Assembly (NCBI GenBank): GCA_030549775.1
Contig: CM060177.1
Span: forward strand, 62,622,638-62,686,637
Origin: Tamarix chinensis
Taxonomy: Eukaryota > Streptophyta > Magnoliopsida > Caryophyllales > Tamaricaceae
Length of the DNA: 64,000 nucleotides
Direction of reading: 5' to 3'
The translations under genes were made by a program, and so were the position numbers. Each line of letters opens with the position of its first letter. Position 1 is the first letter of the stretch. Under the pieces are notes generated by a model. It saw only the letters and a program-made list of their open reading frames with translations, was not told the DNA's origin and did no database searches. This document shows positions 1 through 8,496 of this stretch, one piece after another.

Positions 1-394
1 TTATTGTGTAATATTATTTTAATTAAAAATAAAATCTTAGAATAAGTTAGAAAATAATAAAATTTTATAAGGGAGCTTAATTCTAGTATACTTTTATATA
101 ATAGGTGAATCTAGTCAAACCCCTCAAGTGGAATAGGAGCGTGCACCAAGACCGGTGTCGTTTTAGGTAAGGGTTTACTAAGACCATTTGTGTGTTTGAT
201 GTGCTTCATATGCCATGTATTCTATGTTCATTATTATTAATTATTTCGTATGTGGCATGATTATAGAGTTGAAATATGTTGGTATGAGTAAATCATGGCA
301 TGAAGATTATGTGTATGTTTATGTTATTATTACTGTATGATGTGGCCTTAAGACATGCATATTAGGGTTGAAAAATAATGATGGGGAGTGTAAC

Positions 395-830
395 AATGTG
401 GTGTTAGGGTTTTGCATGAAATGGCATGGTGTTAGGGTTTGCATGGAATGACATGACATTAGGGTTTTGCATAAAATGACATGATGCCTGGATTTTGCAT
501 GAAATGGTATGATGTTAGGGTTTGCATGGAAGCATGTCTACGTGGACTTAGGGTTACTTATGAATTAGGGTTTGCACGGAAGTGTGATATACATGGAGCT
601 AGGGTTTGCATATGAATTGGGGTGGCATGGAAGTGTGGTATACGTGAAGTTAGGGTTTGCATATAGATTGGAGTTGCATGGAAGTGTGGTCTACGTGAAG
701 CTAGGGTTTGCATGGAAGTGTGGTACGTGGAGTTAGGGTTTGCATGGGAACTAGGGTTGCATGGAAGTGTGGTTTATGATGAGTTAAGGTTTGCATGGGA
801 ACTAAGGTTGCATGGAGTTAGTTATGCATG
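395..830 (+). repeat. Imperfect tandem array with telo-box-like cores (TTAGGGTTT + GCATGG)
   Basis: Units of roughly 30-60 bp carry TTAGGGTTT or CTAGGGTTT followed by TGCATGG/TGCATGAA. At least six exact TTAGGGTTT cores are visible. This 9-mer is a permutation of the plant telomere repeat and is the complement of the telo-box AAACCCTAA. The same array recurs at about 15940-16360 in family A copy 2 and is sparser in copy 3. Confidence 0.7.
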
Positions 831-920
831 TCTGGGAAAATATTTGTGAATGACAAATGTTGTGATTAAAATACTTAAGACATTAATCTTTTAAAGTGGA
901 AGATTATTGAGCCGGGTCCA

Positions 921-1258
921 GACCGATCCACCGGTCAGAAATAGTGGTTAGGGTTTTACCCTATATGCGACCGATCCATCGGTTATAATAGTGGTTAGGA
1001 CATGAGGTCCTATGTGTGACCGGCCCACCGTCAATGATAGTGGGGTGACTCGAGCTCAATAAACACAAACCAAAATTGTTAAAGCTCTTAAAAGACATTA
1101 ATTACTTACAGTGAAATACTATGCGAGCAGGAATCAGACCGATCCACCGGTCAGGAATAGTGGTTAGGGTTTTACCCTATATGTGACCGATCCACCGGTA
1201 ATAATAGTGGTTAGGACATGAGGTCCTATGTGTGACCGGCCAACCGGTTATAATAGTG
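921..1258 (+). repeat. Two triplets of a GACCGATCCACCGG...ATAGTGG motif
   Basis: Six degenerate copies start near 921, 968, 1018, 1137, 1186 and 1235. Each is followed about 10 bases later by AATAGTGG. They form two groups of three with about 48-bp spacing inside a group and about 217 bp between groups. The arrangement is conserved in the other two LTR copies. Confidence 0.75.
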
Positions 1259-1548
1259 GGGTGTTCCTGTTTCTACATGGATCTGATAAAAGGCATGGTG
1301 TGTATCGACTTTTTATAAAAGAAAGACTAAATGATTAATCTGGACCTTTTTGGGCCTTATGTGTGGACTTGTAAATCATAAGTTATGGATTTCATTCTAT
1401 GCTTCTATGTATCCTATGTGTGGGTTTGTAAATGTATGTGATCCTTATCCTGCTATGTATCCTATGTGTGGGTTTGTAAATGTATGTGATCCTTATCCTG
1501 CATAATTTAATGTGTTATATGCCGGCCTTAGTACTCGATTATCTTACT

Positions 1549-1603
1549 CAGTACGTAGCGTACTGATCACCCGTTTCATGGGTGATGCTCATTCCCATGA
1601 GCA
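1549..1603 (+). promoter_or_regulatory. Three consecutive hairpins conserved in family A LTRs
   Basis: Stem 1 is CAGTACG-TAG-CGTACTG (1549-1565). Stem 2 is ATCACCC/GGGTGAT with a 7-nt loop (1566-1586). Stem 3 is TGCTCAT-TCCC-ATGAGCA (1586-1603). All three stems are 7 bp and perfect. The module recurs at 20110-20164 and 60588-60643. It lies just upstream of a conserved GCAGGTAGGAGA block. The function is unknown; an RNA-level role in the LTR transcript is inference. Confidence 0.6.
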
Positions 1604-2061
1604 GAAGGCCTGTCTAATTTGTTGCAGGTAGGAGATACCTACTTTGATGCTATCGATATCTACGGGACATCAGGAGGGGTAGAGTGATAGCTGGGCTGGA
1701 TCAATCTCTAGAGTGACGTGGCCGTTGTCCTTTTTAAATTTATGATTCATGTTATCTTTTATTATGTTTGAATTGTCGAAACAATTTTACTAATGTTGTT
1801 TAGTTATGTTCTGGAAAAACAGTAGCCGGTATTTCGAATTATGTAAGACTTACGCGTACTCTGATTCTCGTTTTTTATAAATTTGAATTTGTATGGTATT
1901 ATTAATGGTGTTTTCTTAGCCTTAGCACTTGGTACCGAAACGGTAGGAGTGAACCGGTCTGGTACTAAGTGTGGCGGTAACATCCCCAGAATTCATGGGT
2001 TTTAAATTAAGTGTTTTAATTACTTCTGCATTAAAAAAATAGTGAATTTTGGGGTGTTACA

Positions 2062-2332
2062 ATAATTATGGGTTGGGTGGCAGATTACACAGCCAGCTTA
2101 ATCCCCATTAGCGAAATTTGCCGGCGAATGCATCACATGGGATTTTCTACAATGAGTATAACATAATTTCTGTAACAACTCCCAACAGCAGCTACAACAA
2201 CCTCTCGATCCATTCCCCATGTTTGAATTAATTTCGTAAACAATCACAGAATAAGAAAAATAATTATAGCTACGACATAATCTATAACAATTAATAGAAT
2301 TATTTAAATACAAATTTTGGAGATATATATCA
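2062..2332 (-). repeat. Truncated 3' LTR of the minus-strand gypsy element
   Basis: It matches 8226-8496 of the full LTR and ends in the same GATATATATCA. The remaining ~595 bp of this LTR are missing because the family A LTR ends at 2061. A purine-rich tract (minus strand AAAAAGAGGGGAA, plus 2333-2345) adjoins it, as expected for plus-strand priming. Confidence 0.85.
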
Positions 2333-3641
2333 TTCCCCTCTTTTTGGAGAGGTTTCTTCTCTGAAACCTGATCAATACCCATAAATGGACTAAGATCAGC
2401 AATATTAAAAGAATCACTAACATTACCAAGCTTAGCAGGTAAATTAATTTTGTAAGCATTATCGTTAATTCTTTCTAATACAATAAAAGGTCCATCTCTC
2501 CTAGGGTCTAATTTTGATTTTCGAAGGTTTGGAAAATGTTCTTTCCTAAGGTATACCCAAACTAAATATCCAGGTTGGAAAACCATTTTCTTTCTTCTTT
2601 TATTAGTATTCTCAGCCATTTGTTGAACCCTCTTAGTAATTTGTTGACTCACAGATTCATGCAATTTATTTATATTAACAGCACAAGATTCAACATCAAA
2701 GTTATGTAATTCAGAATTAGGCAAAGGACTCAGGTCAAGAGGAGTCAAAGGATTAAAACCATACATAACCTCAAATGGAGTCTTTTTAGTTGTAGAATGT
2801 AATGTCCTATTATAAGTAAATTCTACCTGCGGCAATACATGTTCCTATTGTTTAAGATTCTTTCCAAGGACAGATCTCAACATATTACCTAATGTCCTAT
2901 TTACTACCTCTGTTTGTCCATCTGTTTGAGGGTGACATATGGTGGAAAATAATAGTTTAGTTCCCATTTTACTCCACAAAACCTTCCAAAAATGACTTGG
3001 AAATTTAACATCTCTATCTGACACTATTGTTTTAGGTATTCCATGCAACTTAACTATATGAGAAATGAACAATTCAACCACAACCACAACATCATTTGTT
3101 TTATTGCAAGGTATAAAATGAGCCATCTTACTAAACCTATCCACTACAACCATTATTGAATCTTTGGCCCTATTGGTCCTAGGCAAGCCTAAAATGAAAT
3201 CTAAGGAAACATCAGTCCAGGGGTGATTAGGAACAGGTAATGGAGTATATAACCCAAAAGGTTTTGATGTGGACTTATCATGTCTACATGCTATACAATT
3301 AACATAATATTTCAACACATCGTTTTTCATAAGAGGCTAGCAGAAATGATCAATTAGTATATCTAAAGTCTTTTGAAACCCTAAGTGTGCCATTAGTCCA
3401 CCATTATGAGCTTCTTGAATTAATAGTCCCCTATATGAACAATCAGGAATACATAACCTATTTTCTCTAAACAAGTAACATTTAGAGATATAATATTTTC
3501 CTTGTGTAACATTTTTACAATTTTTATAAATTTCCTTAAAGTCAAGATCCTCCAAATATAAAATCTTGATGTAAGAAAAACCCAACAAAGTGGTGTCTAC
3601 AACATTTAACAAAGCATGTCTCCTAGATAAAGCATCTGCAA
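2098..3641 (-). pseudogene. Integrase region of the minus-strand gypsy polyprotein
   Basis: Integrase would join element cDNA to host DNA in the nucleus. Visible parts in order: the zinc-binding HHCC domain (GGLMAHLG, ...HFC, then CIACRHDK), the core with [11 protein letters not shown] (first acidic residue), SDRD (second) and [12 protein letters not shown] (the Glu), then a C-terminal region with IADLSPF. No chromodomain is recognisable. The frame runs on past the polypurine tract into the LTR and stops at 2098. In-frame stops replace Trp at about 3334 (HFYW in the sister copy) and at about 2842 (KQW). The junction with RNase H is shifted by a probable 1-base deletion near 3640. It is non-functional, but all three acidic core residues can still be seen. 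Confidence 0.85.
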
Positions 3642-4700
3642 CTAATTATCACATCCCTTTTTATATTTAATTATATAAGGAAAACTTTCAATAAACTCAA
3701 TCCACCTACCCTGTCTTCTATTTAATTTTGACTGGCTTTTTAAATACTTGATAGCTTCCTGATTAGTGTTTATAACAAATTCTATAGGCCATAAGTAATG
3801 TTGCCAAACTTCTAAGGCTCTTACCAAATAAAATAATTCATTTTCATAAGTAGAGTAATTTAAAGTACTACTATTTAATTTTTCACTAAAATAAGCTATA
3901 GGTTTACCTTCTTGAGAAAGTATAACCCCTATTCCCAACCCTGAAGCATCATAGTCTAATTTAAACATCTTTTCAAAATTAGGAAGGGTTAATACAAGTG
4001 CTTGGGTTAATTTATCTTTAAGAGTTTCAAAAGATTTTTGCTGTTCTAAATCCCATTTAAACCCATTTTCTTTTTTTGTTATTACTGTTAAGGGAGCAGC
4101 TATGGTACTAAAATTCCTAACAAATCTTTTGTAAAAGGAACACAAACCATGGAAACTCCATACTTTAGCCACAGTCTTAGGTACAGGCCACTCTTGAATA
4201 GTCTTAATCTTTTCTTTATCCACAGATATACCATCCTTTCCGACAACAAATCCTTGGAATACTAGACTTTCTAAACAAAATCCAGACTTAGCTAAATTGG
4301 CATATAATTGTTCTACTTTAAACACATCCAAAATAATTCTTAAATGTCTCAAATATTCTTCTAAAGACTTTCTATAGATGGTTATGTCATCAAAATAAAC
4401 AACCACAAATTTTCCAATAAAATTTCTAAGCACATGGTTCATAAGTCTCATTAAAGTACTGGGAGCATTGGATAATCCAAAAGGCATTACTAACCATTCA
4501 TATAACCCAAAGTTATTTTTGAAGGCTGTCTTCCATTCATCTCCTAGTTTCATTCTAATTTGATGGTATCAACTTTTTAAATCTATTTTTGAAAAAATCA
4601 CAGCACCATGTAGAAGGTCTAACATCTTATCTAGCCTTGGTATAGGGTACCTATAATTAATGGTTATTTTGTTTACTGCTCTACTATCTATATACATTCT
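3642..4700 (-). pseudogene. Reverse transcriptase-RNase H region of the minus-strand gypsy polyprotein
   Basis: This part would copy element RNA to DNA. RT shows [10 protein letters not shown] near 4580 (first catalytic Asp), MPFGLSNAP and [11 protein letters not shown] (the YFDD box, about 4370-4400). RNase H follows with [11 protein letters not shown] and [12 protein letters not shown] further acidic position reads INTNQ where related elements have INTDQ, so that catalytic Asp appears lost. Two in-frame stops lie in the RT N-terminus: near 4700 (Trp codon in the sister copy) and near 4572 (Gly codon). The frame breaks near 3640 by a 1-base deletion. The reading frame is the same as that of the upstream gag-PR segment. 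Confidence 0.85.
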
Positions 4701-6218
4701 CTAACTTCCATCTTTCTTAGGCACTAATAATATTGGAACTGCACATGGACTCATTGATTCCTTAATATAGCCTTTACTTAATAATTCAGAAACCCGCCTT
4801 TTTAATTCCTTTACCACTTCAGGATTAGCCCTATAAGCAGGTCTGTTTGGTATAACAGCTCCTAGTACAAAGTCTATTTGATGTTCTATCCCTCTTAATG
4901 GAGGTAATCCATAGGGAATTTCCTCAGGAAACAATTCACTATATTCCTCTAATAAATGCCTCACATTAATAGGTACTTCCTCACTTAACTCTAATTGACA
5001 TTCATAGCTTTCCTTATAAATCATCAAATATACATTTGCTTGTCTCTTAATTGCTTTTTCCACATCACCACTCTTAGCATAAAACCCAAATGTCCCTTTA
5101 ACTTCCTTTGAACTAATCCCAATCTCTATACTCTGTTTGGATAGTTCCTTATAATCATACTTTATTTTAATTTGATCATCAAAGATTTCTTTTGGAGTCA
5201 TAGGTGCTAAAACAATTTTCTTATCATCCTTATGTAAGGTGTATCTATTTTTATAACCATCATGTGGCACTCTCCTATCATATTGCCAAGGTCTACCTAA
5301 TAATAAATGAACAACATGCATAGGAACAATATCACACAGAATAGAATCCTCATACTTACCTAACTTTAAATTTACTAAAACCTGCTGACTAACTTTAACA
5401 TCCCCTAACTCATTTAACCATTGTAGTCTATAGGGTATTGGGTGTCTAGTAGTTGGTAAGCCTAGTTTAGATACTAATAATGTACTAGCAACATTAATAC
5501 AACTACCACTATCTATGTCCATGTTAAAACACTTATCATCAATCAAACATCGAGTATGAAATATATTTTCTCTTTGAATTGCATTTGAGTCAGGTAACTT
5601 ATTACTATTTAAAGCCCTACGTACCACAAAAAGATCTCTACTTATTGGAAGTTTTATCTTTTCTTCTGATTCACTAGCATCATCCCTAATCAAGTTAGTC
5701 TCCAACTCTTCCTCTTTAGACTCAGACTCTATATCTTCAGACTCTCTAATTAATATGTTCCTCTTATTCGGGCATTCAGAAGCTATGTAACCTAATCCCC
5801 CACACTTAAAGCATTTGATATCTCTAGTTCTGTTGGGACCACTAGTAGGATTAGCTGTTATATTTCTCCCCTTCTCAGTCTTGTTTCCTACTTTAACTTC
5901 ATTATTCTTACTTCTAGGTTCAAACCTTCCATTATTCTTCCAATTTCCAGAATTAGTTCCTTCAAAATTCCTTTTTAGTGTACTCCTAATCCCAATTCTA
6001 GGGGGTTTATACTGCCTAGTTCTCCTTATCTGACTCTCTATCTTGGTAGCTATGTTAACCATTTCACTTAAAGTCCCACAAGGATATAATTCTACCTTAT
6101 CAGCTATCTCAGAGTTTAATCCACTTAAGAATCTAGCCATTGTAGCATCCTCATCCTCAACAATTCCTATTTTCATCACCAAGACTTCTAGTTCCTTAAA
6201 GTATTCATCCACAGACAT
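4701..6218 (-). pseudogene. Gag C-terminus, zinc knuckle, protease and RT start (minus-strand gypsy)
   Basis: In order on the minus strand: the capsid-end segment MARFLSGLNSEIADKVELYP, a basic linker, the nucleocapsid knuckle at 5813-5772, an acidic Glu/Ser-rich linker, the aspartic protease with MDIDSGSCINVAS (about 5500-5520), a connector, and the RT start with [11 protein letters not shown]. The knuckle reads CFKCGGLGYIASEC. The zinc-ligand His of the CCHC pattern is Tyr here, while the sister copy keeps His, so RNA binding by Gag would be impaired. This 505-codon stretch is the longest open segment in the window. An in-frame TAG just upstream (6219-6227) separates it from the Gag N-terminus. 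Confidence 0.85.
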
Positions 6219-6224
6219 ATTTCC

Positions 6225-6884
6225 CTAATTTAGTGTCTGTAACTTCTTATGTAATTCCCTATAATAGTAACTTGGAACAAACCTTTTCCTCATTAGAATC
6301 TTAAATTCATCCCATGTTTGTATAGGTGGTTCTCCACTCCTAGGCCTAGTTAAGACAAGATTGTGATACCAAGAAGATGCATATTCTCTAAATTCCACTA
6401 CTTCTACCTTAATTTTCTTCTCATTAGAATAATTGTGATATTCAAACACTAATTCTATATTTCTTTCCCACTCAAAATAATAATCAAGATCATTTCTTCC
6501 ATTGAATCCAGGTATGTTAAACTTAAGATTACTTAGGTTCCTATCAACTAGGTCTAATTCTCTTTCTTGTCTATTATTTTGTCTAGGTCTCCTATCACTA
6601 TTATTGGATATTTGATCTTCTAATTCTTCTAAACTATTCAAAGGTGGAATCCTAGTTTTAGGGTCCATGGGAGCCCTTCCTAATACCCCAGCATGTTGAG
6701 TATCTGCCCTATTATTCTGCAATTCATTAAATCTTATTTCTTGTTCTCCTATCCTCTGTTCTAGATTAGCAGACAAAACAACAAGTTGGGCACTCATTTG
6801 CTCTTGAAAATTTCTAAGAGTTTCTAATAAGTCATTGCTAGATATTGAGACAGATTGATTAACAGATTGGCCGTTATTAGACAT
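6225..6884 (-). pseudogene. Gag N-terminal region (minus-strand gypsy)
   Basis: The start chosen is the ATG at 6884, giving MSNNGQSVNQSVS. The sister element starts the same way, although the frame stays open to 6920. A predicted coiled segment (LLETLRNFQEQ...LEQRIGEQEIRFNELQ) is followed by a polar linker and the retrotransposon Gag core (IPGFNGRNDLDYYFEWERNIELVFEYHNYS...YASSWYHNL, written here in parts). Gag would form the cytoplasmic particle shell. The frame ends at a TAG that replaces a Gln codon; beyond it the same frame continues as MSVDEYFKELEVL, so one C-to-T change accounts for the break. Confidence 0.85.
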
Positions 6885-7616
6885 TATTGGATTTACTTTA
6901 TGAAGTATAAGATAAGACACAGATAACAGTCAGTCTAGAGCTAAAATTACTTTATTATCAATTCAATCAGACAACAAATTGATCACTACTAGGTATAAAA
7001 GATATCGCAACACTACACAAGATTAAAGAATATATTAGAACACACAAAACGCACAATAATTTCCAGATAGTTGTTGAATCGAATACAACAGAAAATCTCA
7101 AGAAAGGAACGATATTACCGCGAGAGAAACTTAAGCAATCAAACCAATTACGAGATAAAACCCCTCTTCTTGGAGTCCTTACCTCTTTCTAGAACCAAGG
7201 GTTCGTCGAATTTAATCCCTTCCTGCGCACTCTTTCAATTGTGAGCAGAAATTATCAATTTGTAATAAAAATGTTAAATTGACGACCAAAAATTACAATA
7301 ATTAGCAAAAGTAAAGTTCGAATTTACCGATCGAGGAGTATTCCTCGAATATCGTCAAGATTCAAGAATCTTGACCAAACCCTAACTGCAAAATCGTCAA
7401 AATCTACTTAGGGTTTCCCAAGTAGTTCCGACTTCAATAACACAACCCTCTTGGTCGCCAGCTTAAACAAGACAAAAATCATTTGATTTTTTTTTTGTCA
7501 ATCACAAACCCTAGATTCACACTTCAGAAATATGGGTTAGCGTACTCAAGAATAGTAATTACAACAATAAAAGTTCAATAACAAACGAATTAAACCACGA
7601 GCACTCGAATAATCAA
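6885..7616 (-). other. Untranslated leader of the minus-strand gypsy element
   Basis: About 730 bp lie between the primer site and gag and hold no long ORF. The sister element has a leader of similar length (about 690 bp) at 35861-36542. The segment contains AAACCCTAAGT-type telo-box-like words near 7380-7415. Confidence 0.6.
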
Positions 7617-7629
7617 GGCTCTGATACCA
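7617..7629 (-). promoter_or_regulatory. Primer-binding site, initiator-Met tRNA type
   Basis: Read on the minus strand the site is TGGTATCAGAGCC, two bases inside the 5' LTR end. This matches the usual plant iMet primer site and sets the LTR border at 7632. Confidence 0.9.
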
Positions 7630-7631
7630 AA

Positions 7632-8496
7632 TGATGAAACCTGGAAGGGTTTCACAAAAATTTTGTCGGATTGCAAACAAAAATCGAACACGGGGTTCGA
7701 TTCACCAAAACAATCAGCCTAAGGATTTTCTCCAAAGGAAGATTAGAAAACTCAGAGCGCAGTTGAATCAACGACTACTGAAGTTGTAGAACAGAGAAGA
7801 TCAAGAACAGATCGCGAAGAGATCGAAGAGAGATTGAGAAGAACTACGAACGAGGAGGTCGCGCGAGAGAGAGAGAGTTCCAAAAAATTATCTCAAAATG
7901 TATTCGACTAAAGTGTGTCTCGTACAGCCAGTGTATATGCCTTATATATATGGCGTATACAATACAAAAGAAAGACGTACAATATACACGATCGCAGGCC
8001 TCTGCCTCCTATAGAAATTAGCCCAAATACAGTCCAAATGATCAACCGAGACATATACAACATGGGTCGACGACTGGTCAAAGAAAAACAACCCAAATTT
8101 ACAAGATTATTACAATGCATAATAATCCAAAGTAATGGATGTACAATTAATTCCCATCATCTAAAATATATAATAGCTAATCATGGTTAATAAGGGTTGA
8201 GTAATCCACATTCCAACTAACCAAAATAATTATGGGTCGGGTAGCAGATTACACAGCCAGCTTAATCCCCATTAGCCAAATTTGCTGGCGAATGCATCAC
8301 ATGGGATTTTCTACAATTAATACAACATAATTTCTGTAACAACTCCCAGCAGCAGCTACAAGAATCTCTCGATCCATTCCCATGTTTTGAATTAATTTCC
8401 TAAACAATCACACAATAAGAAAAATAATTATAGGTACAACATAATCAATAACAATTAATAGAATTATTTAAATACAAATTTTGGAGATATATATCA
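7632..8496 (-). repeat. 5' LTR of the minus-strand gypsy element
   Basis: 865 bp, bounded on the plus strand by TGATGAAACC and GATATATATCA. It has a TATA-like stretch at about 7941-7955 and a short GA run at about 7866-7880. ORFs in this LTR (for example 7915-8190) are chance frames. Confidence 0.88.

Larger units (their letters stand above)
1..2061 (+). mobile_element. 3' part of a Tekay/Del-like long LTR (family A, copy 1), running in from the left edge
   Basis: This segment matches the right-hand parts of the LTRs at 13656-20622 and 56260-61112 block for block: a TTAGGGTTT/GCATGG array, two GACCGATCCACCGG triplets, a three-hairpin module, a CGGTACTAAGTGTGGCGGTAA-type block and the terminal GGGGTGTTACA. 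Its 5' half with the promoter lies outside the window. It ends exactly where the LTR of the next element is cut, so it most likely inserted into that LTR. No primer-binding site follows it, which fits a solo LTR. The Tekay/Del assignment rests on LTR style and length only. Confidence 0.8.
2062..8496 (-). mobile_element. Ty3/gypsy LTR retrotransposon, chromovirus, probably CRM clade, minus strand, decayed
   Basis: In minus orientation it reads: 5' LTR (8496-7632), iMet-type primer site, leader, gag, protease, RT, RNase H, integrase, polypurine tract, truncated 3' LTR (2332-2062). It is the same family as 33302-41907, with gag starts, RT and IN alignable throughout. The RT style ([13 protein letters not shown]) and the polyprotein reading into the 3' LTR suggest the CRM clade. 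The two LTR pieces differ at about 16 of 270 sites by eye (about 6%), so it is older than the plus-strand copy. The expected 5-bp TSD to the right is AGGCT (8497-8501); its partner lies off the left edge. Confidence 0.85.

Noticed and set aside
921..1258. Spaced GACCGATCCACCGG repeats as a CRISPR array
   Set aside because: Spacers are not unique, spacing is uneven, no cas gene is present, and the context is a plant LTR.
7915..8190. 91-codon ORF in the gypsy LTR
   Set aside because: It lies within the LTR, antisense frames overlap it, and the sister LTR has no equivalent.
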